A stretch of 64,000 nucleotides of DNA from Alphaproteobacteria bacterium. Its GTDB lineage: Bacteria; Pseudomonadota; Alphaproteobacteria; CALKHQ01. Positions 25,956 through 34,800 of the stretch are shown here, piece by piece. A model generated the notes under the pieces. That model did no database searches. It saw only the letters and a program-made list of their open reading frames with translations, and was not told the DNA's origin. Location: contig JAWKYB010000003.1 of the NCBI GenBank assembly GCA_041396705.1, positions 310,001-374,000 on the forward strand, read 5' to 3'. Made by a program: the position numbers and the translations under genes. Within the stretch, counting starts at the first letter, position 1, and every line of letters starts with the position of its first letter.

Positions 25956-26786
25956 TCAGGCGACGCGGCGCAGCCCACCGCCGCCGAGCGGCGTTGCGGC
26001 ATCGAAGCGGATCTGCGGCATGGCCGCGGCGTGGCCACAAGCCCGTCGTAGCCCGGCTCGATTCGACGGACACAGCGCGGCCACCGTGTCGTAGTCCATC
26101 GTGTGGTTCATGTGGGTCAGGATCGCCCGGCGCGGCCGCACCCGCGCGATCCAGTCCAGCGTCTGGGCGAAGTGCGAATGGGTGCCGTGCGGCTCCATCC
26201 GCAGGCAATCGACGATCCAGACGTCGACGCCGTCGAGGATCGCGAACGCCGTCTCATCCAGTTGGTTAAGGTCCGTCGAGTAAGCGATTGGCCCGAAACG
26301 GAAACCAAGCGACCGCCGCGGTCCGTGCTCCTGCCAGAACGGCACCACGTCGACATCGCCGACGCTGAACGGCCCGGCAATGGCGGCACCGGCGAGCCGC
26401 GGCCCATAGGAGTCGAGCCCGGCGATCTCGACGAAGCCGTAGCCGAAGCGCCGGTGCAGGATCGCCAGCGTGTCCGGATCGGCGCAGGCGGCCAGCGGCG
26501 CGCGGCCGGCGGTCAGCGCACGCAGGTCGTCGATGCCGTGGCAATGGTCGGCATGGGCATGGGTGAACAGCACCGCATCGAGCTGCGGCAGCCCGCCGAC
26601 CGACAACGCCTGCTCGCGCAGGTCCGGCGACGCATCGACCAGGATGCGCGTGCCGCGCTCGGATCTGACCAGGATCGACGCGCGGCGGCGCCGGTTGCGC
26701 GGGTTGCGCGGGTTGCACGCACCCCAGTCGCCGGTGGCCAGCGGCACGCCGCTGGAGCCGCCGCAGCCGAGCACGGTGACGCGCAT
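25956..26786 (-). CDS. MBL-fold metal-dependent hydrolase, PhnP-like (C-terminal frameshift)
   Basis: A metallo-beta-lactamase-fold phosphodiesterase. It begins MRVTVLGCGGSSGVPLATGD, carries the zinc motif LFTHAHADHCHGIDDLR (H-x-H-x-D-H), then YSTDLNQLDETAF, WIVDCLRMEPHGTHSHFAQT and AILTHMNHTMDYDTVAA. The family's usual ending EPGYDGL is visible in another frame (about 26040-26065), so a single indel near 26070 replaces the native C-terminus; with repair the gene would end near 25943. The start overlaps the tatD stop as TGATG, which suggests translational coupling. The order tatD-MBL after metG is typical for alphaproteobacteria. Confidence 0.8.
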   Translation of the reverse strand: MRVTVLGCGGSSGVPLATGDWGACNPRNPRNRRRRASILVRSERGTRILVDASPDLREQALSVGGLPQLDAVLFTHAHADHCHGIDDLRALTAGRAPLAACADPDTLAILHRRFGYGFVEIAGLDSYGPRLAGAAIAGPFSVGDVDVVPFWQEHGPRRSLGFRFGPIAYSTDLNQLDETAFAILDGVDVWIVDCLRMEPHGTHSHFAQTLDWIARVRPRRAILTHMNHTMDYDTVAALCPSNRAGLRRACGHAAAMPQIRFDAATPLGGGGLRRVA

Positions 26787-27587
26787 CAGCCGATTCCGGC
26801 GGCAGCCGCCGGTATCGCGCCGACGGCGCGGGGGAACAGGCGGAAAGTTGCGGGCGGTCTGGTCCATCAGGTCCTGCGGCGGCATGTCCTTCAGGCCGGC
26901 GACCACCTCCGCCGTGTGGCGGACGAAGGCCGGCTCGTTGCGCTTGCCGCGATGCGGCACGGGGGCAAGATAGTGCGTCCGTTTCCACCAAGAGTTGGTT
27001 AACGGGCACGCAGTCGCGCACGACTGCCCGCAGGTCCTCGGCGGTCCTGGAAGGTCGCGATCCCCGACATCGAGATCATGAAGCCGATCCTCAGCGCCGC
27101 CTCGGCCAGCGCGCGGCCGCTGCTGAAGCAGTGATCACGCCGGTCAGCGGGCGTTCGGCATGGTGTTCGGCCAGGATCTGCGCCGTGTCGTCGTCGGCGT
27201 CGCGGGTGTGCACCACCAGCGGCAGGCCGGTCGCCTGCGCCGCGCGGATGTGCGCGCGGAAGCAGTCGATCTGCGCCGCGCGCGGGCTGTGGTCGTAGAA
27301 ATAGTCGAGTCCGGTCTCGCCGATCGCCACCACCTGCGGGTCCGCGGCCAGCGCCGTCAGCCGCTCGACGGTGGTTCGCCGCTCCTCCTCCGCCGCCTGT
27401 GCGGATGCACGCCCAGCGAACAGGCGACGTCGTCGTGCCGCGCCGCGATCGCACGCACCGTCTCGAAGGTGCGCAGCTTGGTGCCGATGGTCAGCATGCC
27501 GGTCACGCCGGCCGTGCGCGCCCGCGCGACCACGTCGTCGGCATCGTCGCCGAAATAGTCGAGGTGGCAGTGGCTGTCGATCAGCAT
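26786..27587 (-). pseudogene. tatD: TatD-family metal-dependent deoxyribonuclease, frameshifted
   Basis: TatD enzymes are TIM-barrel metal-dependent nucleases. Pieces in successive frames give the full domain: MLIDSHCHLDYFGDD (metal His pair), GMLTIGTKLRTFETVRAIAA, SLGVHPH, VVAIGETGLDYFYDHS (Glu ligand), FRAHIRAAQATGLPLVVHTR (His), HCFSSGRALAEAAL, DCVPVNQLLVETDA (Asp ligand), PHRGKRNEPAFVRHTAEVVA and a C-terminus ending at the TGA that overlaps the MBL start. At least five indels are needed. Some are clearly homopolymer changes, for example an extra T in AACTTTCCGC near the end. The start overlaps the metG stop by 7 bases. Confidence 0.75.
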
Positions 27588-29142
27588 CGGCGGGCCATTG
27601 CGCGCCTCCTCGGCGACATAGCGTGGAACACTGGGCGGGCGCCGGCAGCGCCGTGCCTCCGCCGCCAGCCACCGGCGGGGCCATAGGCGGTCAGGTCGCG
27701 GGCGCCCTCGCCCACGGCCAGCTGGTCGAGGATGCGGCCGGCCGAACCCGGCATCACCGGCTGGCAGAGGATCGCGATATGGCGGATCGCTCCGGCCACA
27801 TACAGCACCGTCGCCATCCGGGCCGGGTCGGTCTTGCGCAGCGCCCACGGCGCCTGGCGTCGACGAAGCGGTTGGCCTCGCCGACCAGCTCGAACACCAG
27901 CTCCAGCGCGCGATGGAACACCGCGCCTCGAACGCGGCCCGCACCGTCGGAGCTGGCCGGTGGCGCAATGGCGCAGCAGGGCCGTCCTCCGCGCTCAGCG
28001 GCAGGTTACTGCGGCACCTGGCCGGCGCAGTTCTTGGCGATCATCGACAGGCACGCGCCACCAGGTGTTGCCGAGGTCGTTGGCGAGATCGCTGTTCATC
28101 CGGCCGATCATCGCCCGGCGCGAGAAGTCGCCGTCGTTGCCGAACGGCACCTCGCGCAACAGGAAATAGCGCACCGGGTCGAGTCGAACTCCTTGCCGAC
28201 CAGCGCGACCGGGTCGATCACGTTGCCCAGCGACTTCGAGATCTTCTGGCCTTCGTTGGTCCACCAGCCATGGGCGAAGACGGCGGCGCGCGGCGGCTCG
28301 ACGCCGGCCGGACATCGCAGAACGCCGGCCAATAGACCGTATGGAAACGAGAATGTCCTTTCCGACCAGTGCAGGTCACGGCCAGAACGTCTGATAGAGG
28401 CGCCGGATTGCCGGTCGGGGATAGCCGACCGCGGTGATGTAGTTGGTCAGCGCGTCGAGCCAGACATACATCACATGGGCGTCGCTCGCCGGCACCGGGG
28501 ATGCCTCAGTCGAAGGTGGTGCGCGAGACCGACAGGTCCTTCAGTCCGCTCCTGACGAAGCTGATCACCTCGTTGCGGCGAGATCCTGGCGCGATGCAGT
28601 CCGGGTTGGCTCGTACCAGGCCAGCAGCCGGTCCTGCCAGGTCGACAGCCGGAAGAAATAGGTCGGCTCCTCGACCCACTCCACCTGGCGCCGCTCGGCC
28701 CGCGGCGCACGCCGTCGCCGCCGACGGTGGTCTCGGACTCGGCGTAGAACGCCTCGTCGCGCACGGCGTACCAGCCGGCATAGCTGTCCAGGTAGATGTC
28801 GCCGTTCGCCTGCAGCGCGTTCAGATCGCCTCGGCACGAGACCTGTGGTGCGGCCTGCGGTGCGGATGAAATCGTCGTTGCTGACGTCAAGCGTGGCCGC
28901 CAGCTCCCGGAAATTCCTGGAAACCCGGTCGGTGAATTCCTGTGCAATGCCGGCGGCGCGGGCCGACTTCTCGATCTTCTGGCCGTGCTCGTCGGTGCCG
29001 GTCAGGAACATCACCTGATAGCTGTCCAGCCGCTTAGCGGGCGAGCGCGTCGCAGGCCAGCGTCGCAGGCGTGGCCGATGTGCGGCACGTCGTTCACATA
29101 GGATCGCGTCGTCAGGTATCAGCGACGCGGCTCTGCGGCCAT
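27581..29142 (-). pseudogene. metG: Methionyl-tRNA synthetase, heavily frameshifted
   Basis: MetG charges tRNA-Met and is normally essential. Motifs are spread over all three minus frames: YVNDVPHIGHA (HIGH motif, about 29071-29100), VMFLTGTDEHGQKIEKSARA, NGDIYLDSYAGWYAVRDEAF, VEWVEEPTYFFRLSTWQDRL, DAHVMYVWLDALTNYITAVG, GQKISKSLGNVIDPVALVGK (KMSKS-type motif, about 28215-28250), YFLLREVPFGNDGDFSRRAM and TVLYVAGAIRHIAILCQPVM. About ten indels separate them, and an in-frame TGA follows the presumed N-terminus. The start is uncertain: the ATG at 29142 is a guess. Pervasive one-base changes in an essential gene point to assembly error. Confidence 0.75.
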
Positions 29143-30275
29143 CTCGTGCTCCATCGATCGGCATCCGCGCGTCCGGTTATCCCCTGCGTTACCTGCTGCG
29201 CCGCTTCGGCGGCGTCGATCACCGCGAGAACCGCCTGTTTGCGGTCGAGATTCAGTGCGTTGGTCTCGGCGAACCAAGCGCGCGCCTTGTCCCACACCTC
29301 AAACCAGGGATCAAGCGCGCTGCCGCCGGCCAGCCTTGCGTTGACCTCGCCCTCGCGGGCCAGCGGCGGCGCCGCCTCGCCGGTGGCAGCGCCCCGCACC
29401 AGCCGGCCGATCCAGCCGGCGAACAGGCCGGTGAAGGCGGCGAACGGCGCCTCGTCGCCCGACGCGCCCGCCGCCTCGGCGAAGGCGATCGCCCGGCCGA
29501 CGTCGTAGTCCGGCATCGCGCCCATCAGTTCGATGAAGTCGACATAGAGCGCCGCGGCGCCCTCGTCGAGCAGCGCCAGCGCCTGCCCAGGGCTGCCGTC
29601 GGCCAGCCGCACCGCCAGGCTGCACTCGTCGGCAGCCGCGTCCGGCGCATGTGCCGCGACCACGGCCCGGGTCTGCTCGTCGCTCAGCGGCGCCAGCGCC
29701 AGCTGGCGGCAGCGCGAGCGGATCGTCGGCAGCACGCGGCCGACCGCGTTGGCGATCAGGATCAGCAGCACCCGCGGCGGCGGCTCCTCCAACACCTTCA
29801 ACAGGGCATTGGCCGAGCTGGCGTTGAGATCGTCGACCGCGTCGACCAGCACCACCCGCCAGCCGCCCTCGCCGGAGGTCAGGCGCAGGAACTGCACCGC
29901 CTTCTGCGCCATCTCCATCGGGATCACGCCGCGCCGCCGGTTGCGCTTCTCGTCCCATGGCCGCTCCAGCACCATCAGGTCGACATGGCCGCCGGATGCG
30001 ACCCGGCGAAAGGTCGGGCTGTCCGGCGGCAGCGCAAGCGTCGTCGGCCCGTCGTCGAACAGGCCGGCGCCGGCCGGCTGCGCACCCTGGGCCAGCACGA
30101 AGCGGGCCAGCCGATAGCCCAGCGTCGCCTTGCCGATGCCCGGCCGGCCGCACAGCATCACGGCATGCGGCATGCGTCCGCCGTTCCACAGGTCCAGCAG
30201 CAGCGCCTCCGCCGCCGCGTGGCCGACCAGGTCGGCGGTCCCGCGCGGATGGTGTTCCGTGTGGATTTCGGTCAT
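29112..30275 (-). CDS. holB: DNA polymerase III delta' subunit
   Basis: HolB (delta') is a clamp-loader subunit. The 387-residue protein has HAVMLCGRPGIGKATLGYRL (P-loop region), QKAVQFLRLTSGEGGWRVVL, VDAVDDLNASSANALLKVLE plus EPPPRVLLILIANAVGRVLP and TIRSRCRQLALAPLS with the SRC motif of clamp-loader AAA proteins. The C-terminal helical domain follows. The last about 20 residues (after AVIDAAEAAQQ) look unlike the family and overlap the metG start, so the true stop may have been lost by an indel. It is transcribed after tmk with a 36-base gap. Confidence 0.9.
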   Translation of the reverse strand: MTEIHTEHHPRGTADLVGHAAAEALLLDLWNGGRMPHAVMLCGRPGIGKATLGYRLARFVLAQGAQPAGAGLFDDGPTTLALPPDSPTFRRVASGGHVDLMVLERPWDEKRNRRRGVIPMEMAQKAVQFLRLTSGEGGWRVVLVDAVDDLNASSANALLKVLEEPPPRVLLILIANAVGRVLPTIRSRCRQLALAPLSDEQTRAVVAAHAPDAAADECSLAVRLADGSPGQALALLDEGAAALYVDFIELMGAMPDYDVGRAIAFAEAAGASGDEAPFAAFTGLFAGWIGRLVRGAATGEAAPPLAREGEVNARLAGGSALDPWFEVWDKARAWFAETNALNLDRKQAVLAVIDAAEAAQQVTQGITGRADADRWSTRWPQSRVADT

Positions 30276-30311
30276 GGCTGCGGCCAGTGTCCCAGCTTGG
30301 CCCGGCCGCGT

Positions 30312-30962
30312 CTACGCGTGTCCGCCTGGCAGGCCCAGACGCTCCGCCACCACCGCGCGGATGCGCGCCGCGACCGTGTCGACGTCCGCGTCGGCGTCGA
30401 CCATGACGCAGCGCTGCGGGTTCAGCGTGACGATGGTGGCGAATCCGTCGCGCACCCGCGCGTGGAAGGCGCGGTCCTTTCGCTCGAAGCGGGCCGGGGC
30501 CACGCCATCGCGCGACCGCGCCCGTGCCATGCCGACCTCGACCGGCAGGTCGAGCACGATGGTCAGGTCGGGTTCGAAGTCGCCCAGCACCAGCCAATAG
30601 AGCTCGGTGAGGCGGCCGAACGAAATGCCGCCCGCCGCGCCCTGATAGGCCACGGTGGAATCGGCGAAACGGTCGCACAGCACCCAGCGTCCGGCCGCAA
30701 GCGCCGGCCGCATCGTCCGCGCGACGTGATCGAAGCGGGCCGCGAAGAACAGCAGCGTCTCGCTCCACGGCAGCCACCGATCGGGCTCGCCTTCGACCAG
30801 CAGGCGGCGGATATCCTCGGCGCCGGGCGAGCCGCCGGGCTCGCGGGTCTGCAGCACCGGCTGGCCCTGGCTCTCGAGCCACTCGGCCAGGCGGCGCAGC
30901 TGGGTCGACTTGCCCGCGCCCTCCCCGCCCTCAAGGGTGATGAAACGGCCGCGCGCTGTCAC
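30312..30962 (-). CDS. tmk: Thymidylate kinase
   Basis: Tmk phosphorylates dTMP to dTDP. The 216-residue length is normal. It has the P-loop FITLEGGEGAGKSTQLRRLA, TREPGGSPGAEDIRRLLVEG, the DRFADSTVAYQGA motif (DR-x-x-x-S base/phosphate site), LTIVLDLPVEVGMARARSR and the lid region with ERKDRAFHARVRDGF. It lies between the D-Ala-D-Ala carboxypeptidase gene and holB, as in many alphaproteobacteria. Confidence 0.95.
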   Translation of the reverse strand: MTARGRFITLEGGEGAGKSTQLRRLAEWLESQGQPVLQTREPGGSPGAEDIRRLLVEGEPDRWLPWSETLLFFAARFDHVARTMRPALAAGRWVLCDRFADSTVAYQGAAGGISFGRLTELYWLVLGDFEPDLTIVLDLPVEVGMARARSRDGVAPARFERKDRAFHARVRDGFATIVTLNPQRCVMVDADADVDTVAARIRAVVAERLGLPGGHA

Positions 30963-31011
30963 GCGGCGCGCCCGACGCCCGATGCGCTCGCTGCGGGCCG
31001 GCCCGCGGCAC

Positions 31012-32157
31012 TCATCCGAGCACGAAGTGGCTCAGCGTCGCCCAGATCTTGCCGAACACGCCGGCTTCCGCCACATCGGCGGCGGCATAGACCGGAAACA
31101 CGCGCTGCTCGATCCCCGGCGCGGTCACCACCAGGCGCGCGACCTCGTCGCCGCGCCGGATCGGCGCCGGCACCGGGCCGTCATAGACCACGGCGACCCG
31201 CATCTCGTCGCGCTGCGCCTGCGGGATGGTCACCCGGATCGGGTCGGTGACCATCAGCGGCACGGTCTCGCGCTCGCCCAGCCAGACCTCGGCATTCTCG
31301 ACGCTCTCGCCCGGCTCGAACAGGTCGACCACCTCGAACTCGCGGAACCCCCATTCCAGCAGCCGCTCGGCCTCGTCGGACCGGGCCTGCTGGCTTTCCA
31401 TGCCGTTGATCACCAGCAGCAGCCGCCTGCCGTCACGCTCCACCGAGCCGACCAGCCCGTAGCCGGCCTCCTCGGTGTGGCCGGTCTTCAGCCCGTCGGC
31501 GCCCATGTTGCGATACAGCAGCGGATTGCGATTCTGCTGGGTGATGTCGTTGTAGCGGAACTCGCGCTCGGCGAAGATCGGGTAGTAGTCCGGGAAGGTC
31601 TGGATGATGTGGCTGGCCAGGATCGCCAGATCGCGCGCCGTCATCAGGTGCTGCGGATCCGGCCAGCCGGTGGAGTTGCGGAAGGTGCTGCGGGTCAGTC
31701 CGATCTCGTGCGCCTCGGTGTTCATCGCCTCGGCGAAGGCGGCCTCGCTGCCGGCGATCGCCTCGGCTGCGACGATGCAGGCATCGTTGCCCGACTGGAC
31801 GATGATTCCGCGCAGCAGGTCCTCGACCCGCACCCGCTGGCCGATCTCCAGGAACATCGACGAGCCGCCGCGGCGCCACGCATTCTCCGTCACCGTCATC
31901 TCGTCGTCCATGTGCAGCCGGCCGTCGGCCAAGCGCGAGAAGATCATGTGAACGGTCATCAGCTTGCTCATCGAGGCCGGCGGCATCAGTTCGTCCGCAT
32001 TGGTCTCGGTCAGTACGGTGCCGGTGGTGAGGTCGACGAGGATCGCCTCGCGCGCCGTGGTCACCATCTCGATGGCGCCGGCCGGGCGCAGGACGACGGC
32101 CGCAACGGCCAGCGCGACCGCAGCGGCCAGGGCTCGCATCGACTTCGCGGTCTGCAT
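31012..32157 (-). CDS. D-alanyl-D-alanine carboxypeptidase (PBP5/6-type)
   Basis: Penicillin-binding carboxypeptidase that trims the peptidoglycan stem peptide. Catalytic motifs: SxxK as PPASMSKLMTVH (Ser62, Lys65), SGN as VQSGNDACIV (Ser122-Asn124), and KTG in ADGLKTGHTEEAGYGLVGS. The C-terminal PBP5 beta domain follows (VPLMVTDPIRVTIPQAQR) and a final hydrophobic/amphipathic anchor FGKIWATLSHFVLG. The signal peptide spans about 1-29. The ATG at 32157 has GGGAGG at proper distance; an ATG three codons upstream lies directly on that site. It lies between rlpA and tmk in a conserved envelope/replication block. Confidence 0.92.
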   Translation of the reverse strand: MQTAKSMRALAAAVALAVAAVVLRPAGAIEMVTTAREAILVDLTTGTVLTETNADELMPPASMSKLMTVHMIFSRLADGRLHMDDEMTVTENAWRRGGSSMFLEIGQRVRVEDLLRGIIVQSGNDACIVAAEAIAGSEAAFAEAMNTEAHEIGLTRSTFRNSTGWPDPQHLMTARDLAILASHIIQTFPDYYPIFAEREFRYNDITQQNRNPLLYRNMGADGLKTGHTEEAGYGLVGSVERDGRRLLLVINGMESQQARSDEAERLLEWGFREFEVVDLFEPGESVENAEVWLGERETVPLMVTDPIRVTIPQAQRDEMRVAVVYDGPVPAPIRRGDEVARLVVTAPGIEQRVFPVYAAADVAEAGVFGKIWATLSHFVLG

Positions 32158-32204
32158 CGTCAGCATCCTCCCAGATCGGGCACCGGCCGCCGCGGCCGGC
32201 GCGC

Positions 32205-32732
32205 CTAGTCCGCGGCGGGCGCGGCCGAAGCCGACTGGCCCGGCGGAACCGACAACAGCTCGACACGGACCTGGGCCAGTCCGGCCGGCTTGAAGCCGAG
32301 CATCTCGGCCGCACGCTCCGACACGTCGATGATCCGGCCTTCGCTCAGCACACCGCGGTCGGTGATCCGCAGCGTCACTTGGCGGCCGTTGCCGAGGTTG
32401 GTCACCCGCACGATGGAATCGAACGGGAAGCCGTTGTGCGCCGCGGTCATGCCGTAGCGGTCGAAGATCTCGCCGCTCGCGGTGCGGCGTCCGTGCGCGC
32501 CGCGGCCGTACCAGGACGCCACGCCCTGCTCCACCTCCAGCACCGCGCCGCCCTGCAGGGCGGCCGGCGCCAGCGCGGAATCGCCGGAAAGGGTCGGATC
32601 GGCGCTGCCGCTGCTGCTTTCCTGCACCGCGCGCGCCGTCTCCACGAGCAGCTTCGATGTCGAGCAGCCGGCAACCAGCGCCGCCGCTGCGACCAGGGCG
32701 CCCACGCGCGCGCCGATGCGCCGGACAGTCAT
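32205..32732 (-). CDS. rlpA: RlpA-like septal-ring lipoprotein
   Basis: RlpA proteins are lytic transglycosylases or septal-ring proteins that act on peptidoglycan. The 175-residue protein has a lipobox (ALVAGC, Cys about residue 22) and the double-psi beta-barrel signature EQGVASWYGRGAHGRRTASG, then EIFDRYGMTAAHNGFPF and VTNLGNGRQVTLRITDRG, ending SERAAEMLGF. No SPOR domain is present, as in the short RlpA forms. Together with the dac gene 47 bases away it forms a cell-wall pair. Confidence 0.88.
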   Translation of the reverse strand: MTVRRIGARVGALVAAAALVAGCSTSKLLVETARAVQESSSGSADPTLSGDSALAPAALQGGAVLEVEQGVASWYGRGAHGRRTASGEIFDRYGMTAAHNGFPFDSIVRVTNLGNGRQVTLRITDRGVLSEGRIIDVSERAAEMLGFKPAGLAQVRVELLSVPPGQSASAAPAAD

Positions 32733-32746
32733 CCGCCCTGCCCCGC

Positions 32747-32926
32747 TCAACCGCCCGGCGCGCCGAGCGGCTGGCTCTGCACCGGCACCACCGGGGTGGC
32801 CGGCGGCGGCCCGGGCTCGCCATTGTCGACCACGGGCTGCGGCGCCGGCGGCTTGGTACAGCCGGCCGCGGCCGCAGCAAGGCAGACCGCCAGGGCCGCC
32901 GCCCAGCCCCCGGAGACAATGCCCAT
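32747..32926 (-). CDS. Very small lipoprotein upstream of rlpA
   Basis: A 59-residue protein from the ATG at 32926 with a strong Shine-Dalgarno (GGAGGAG). It has a signal sequence AAALAVCLAAAAAGC with the lipobox Cys at residue 23, and a Pro/Val-rich short mature tail (TKPPAPQPVVDNGEPGPPPA). A longer in-frame extension upstream is not supported. The composition resembles small alphaproteobacterial lipoproteins that precede envelope genes. It ends 14 bases before rlpA and is probably in the same operon. Confidence 0.65.
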   Translation of the reverse strand: MGIVSGGWAAALAVCLAAAAAGCTKPPAPQPVVDNGEPGPPPATPVVPVQSQPLGAPGG

Positions 32927-33053
32927 CCGCTCCTCCACTATGCATGCGCTGCCGAAGCCGGCGCGATTCGCTGCTGGCCGAAGTCTAAGCCCGCGGGACG
33001 CCGGGCAGCAAATTACAGCGTCCGCCGGACACGTCCGCACATGGGAGGGCGCA

Positions 33054-33770
33054 ATGACGGATGCGCAGAACGACAGCGCCGGGGTGGTCGCCGTGACCGG
33101 GGCCGCCGGCGGCATCGGCGGCGCGCTGGCGGCCGGATTCGCCGCCGCCGGCTGGCGGGCGCTGGCGATCGACCGGACCGCACCCGCAGCCGTTCCGCCG
33201 GGGGTGACGCCGGTCGCGCTCGACGTGACCGATACGGCTGCGGTCGCCGCCTGGGGCGACGGCCTCGGCCGGCTCGACGCCCTGGTCAACGCCGCCGGGG
33301 TGATCCGCCGCAACGACGAGTTCGATCCGGCGGTGTTCGCCCAGGTGGTCGACATCAACCTGAACGGCGCCATGCGCATGTGCATGGCGGCACGGCCGGC
33401 GCTGGCCGCGTCGCGCCGCGGCGCCGTCATCAACATCGCCTCGATGCTCAGCTACTTCGGCGGGCCGCTGGTGCCGGCCTACACCGCGTCGAAGAGCGGC
33501 ATCGCCGGCCTGACCCGCGCGCTTGCGGTCGCCTGGGCGGCGGACGGCATCCGGGTCAACGCCGTGGCGCCCGGCTGGATCGCCACGGCGATGACCGCGC
33601 CGCTGCGGGCGGACGACGCGCGCAGTCGCGGCATCCTCGACCGCACGCCGATGCGCCGCTGGGGCAGGCCCGAGGATCTGGTCGGGCCGTGCCTGTTCCT
33701 GGCGAGCGATGCCGCCGCCTTCGTCACCGGGACATTGTTGCCCGTCGACGGCGGCTATGCCGCCATGTGA
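33054..33770 (+). CDS. Short-chain dehydrogenase/reductase
   Basis: An NAD(P)-dependent SDR of 238 residues. Cofactor motif VTGAAGGIGGALAAGFAAAG, the NAAG motif (LVNAAGVIRRNDEF), the active-site Ser in NIASMLSYFGG, and YTASKSGIAGLTRAL (Y-x-x-x-K). It ends GTLLPVDGGYAAM. The start has GGGAGGG upstream. It is followed 42 bases later by a cupin dioxygenase-like gene on the same strand, so they probably act in one aromatic or ketone catabolic step. The substrate is unknown. Confidence 0.88.
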   Translation: MTDAQNDSAGVVAVTGAAGGIGGALAAGFAAAGWRALAIDRTAPAAVPPGVTPVALDVTDTAAVAAWGDGLGRLDALVNAAGVIRRNDEFDPAVFAQVVDINLNGAMRMCMAARPALAASRRGAVINIASMLSYFGGPLVPAYTASKSGIAGLTRALAVAWAADGIRVNAVAPGWIATAMTAPLRADDARSRGILDRTPMRRWGRPEDLVGPCLFLASDAAAFVTGTLLPVDGGYAAM

Positions 33771-33812
33771 GGATCGCGGGCGACCCACAGACGCAAGCAC
33801 AGGAGCCGCGCC

Positions 33813-34346
33813 ATGCCGCCGCTGAACGAAGCCGCCATCGGCGATGCGATGATGCCCTACCAGCTGCCGATGCCGGCGGAATCGGTGCCGGAGATCGTGG
33901 TTCCGGGGGCGATCCCCACCGACGAGCGGATCTGGGTGCCGCAGGCGGAATCGGTCTCGTTCCGGCCGCTGTGCCTCAACGTCACCCAGGGCTACTGGGT
34001 CAACCTGCTGCGGGTGCGCAAGGCCGGCGTGCTCAGCCGCCACCGCCATCCCAACCCGGTGCACGGCTTCGTGCTGCGCGGCAGCTGGTACTATCTGGAA
34101 CACGACTGGAAGGCGGAGGAAGGCGGTTATGTCTACGAGCCGCCGGGCGAGACCCACACGCTGGTGGTCCCGCCCGACGTGCCCGAGATGATCACGCTGT
34201 TCCAGGTCAACGGCGTGATGTTCTATGTCGATCCTTGGGGAAAGCCAGTGGGTTACGAGGATGTCTTCACCAAGATCGACATGTGTCGCAAGCACTATGA
34301 GGCGATCGGCCTGGGGCGGGACTATGTCGACCAGTTCATCCGGTGA
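33813..34346 (+). CDS. Cupin protein of the 2,4'-dihydroxyacetophenone dioxygenase family
   Basis: A 177-residue single-cupin protein. It matches the 2,4'-dihydroxyacetophenone dioxygenase family: YWVNLLRVRKAGVLSRHRHP and NPVHGFVLRGSWYYLEHDWK (first cupin motif with His ligands and Glu), then YEPPGETHTLVVPPDV (second motif with His). That enzyme uses iron to cleave a C-C bond next to a carbonyl. Family membership is visible, but the exact substrate is not. A Shine-Dalgarno AGGAG precedes the ATG. It pairs with the SDR upstream. Confidence 0.75.
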   Translation: MPPLNEAAIGDAMMPYQLPMPAESVPEIVVPGAIPTDERIWVPQAESVSFRPLCLNVTQGYWVNLLRVRKAGVLSRHRHPNPVHGFVLRGSWYYLEHDWKAEEGGYVYEPPGETHTLVVPPDVPEMITLFQVNGVMFYVDPWGKPVGYEDVFTKIDMCRKHYEAIGLGRDYVDQFIR

Positions 34347-34361
34347 AGACGCCGCGCCGCC

Positions 34362-34739
34362 TTACCGCGCCGCCTGCACCCGCAGGAACGCGATGATGTC
34401 GTCGCGGTCGGCGGCGACCGAGACGGCGAACGGCATCAGCGCACCGGGCAGATAGGCGAACGGTCCGGCGAGCCAGCCGTCGAGCGTCGCATCGTCCCAG
34501 ACCAGCCCGGAACCGCGCAGCGCGGCGGAGTAGCCGTAGCCGTCGACGCTGCCGGCGGGCCGGCCGTAGACGCCGCCGAGACGCGGGCCGACCCGGTCGG
34601 TATCGAGCGAATGGCAGGCGCCGCAGCGGCTGGTGAACAGGCTCTCGCCTCTTGCCGGATCGGCGGCCGTGGCCGCGCGTCCCGCGAACAGCGGCAACAG
34701 CAGCAGCGCCACCGTTGCCAGACGGCACAATGTCTTCAT
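34362..34739 (-). CDS. Periplasmic cytochrome c (class I)
   Basis: A 125-residue c-type cytochrome. The signal peptide (LATVALLLLPLFAGRAATA) is followed by RGESLFTSRCGACHSLDTDR with the CxxCH heme site, then RVGPRLGGVYGRPAG and GALMPFAVSVAADRDDIIAF. The Met of ALMPF is the likely axial ligand. This is the cytochrome c2/c550 pattern. It lies downstream of the second ferritin-like gene on the same strand (61-base gap), which suggests an electron partner for it. Confidence 0.9.
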   Translation of the reverse strand: MKTLCRLATVALLLLPLFAGRAATAADPARGESLFTSRCGACHSLDTDRVGPRLGGVYGRPAGSVDGYGYSAALRGSGLVWDDATLDGWLAGPFAYLPGALMPFAVSVAADRDDIIAFLRVQAAR

Positions 34740-34800
34740 CGCAAGTCTCCGGAATGCGGCCGGCCGGACCCGCGAGGCCCGGCCGGCCGAAGTGGCGGGA

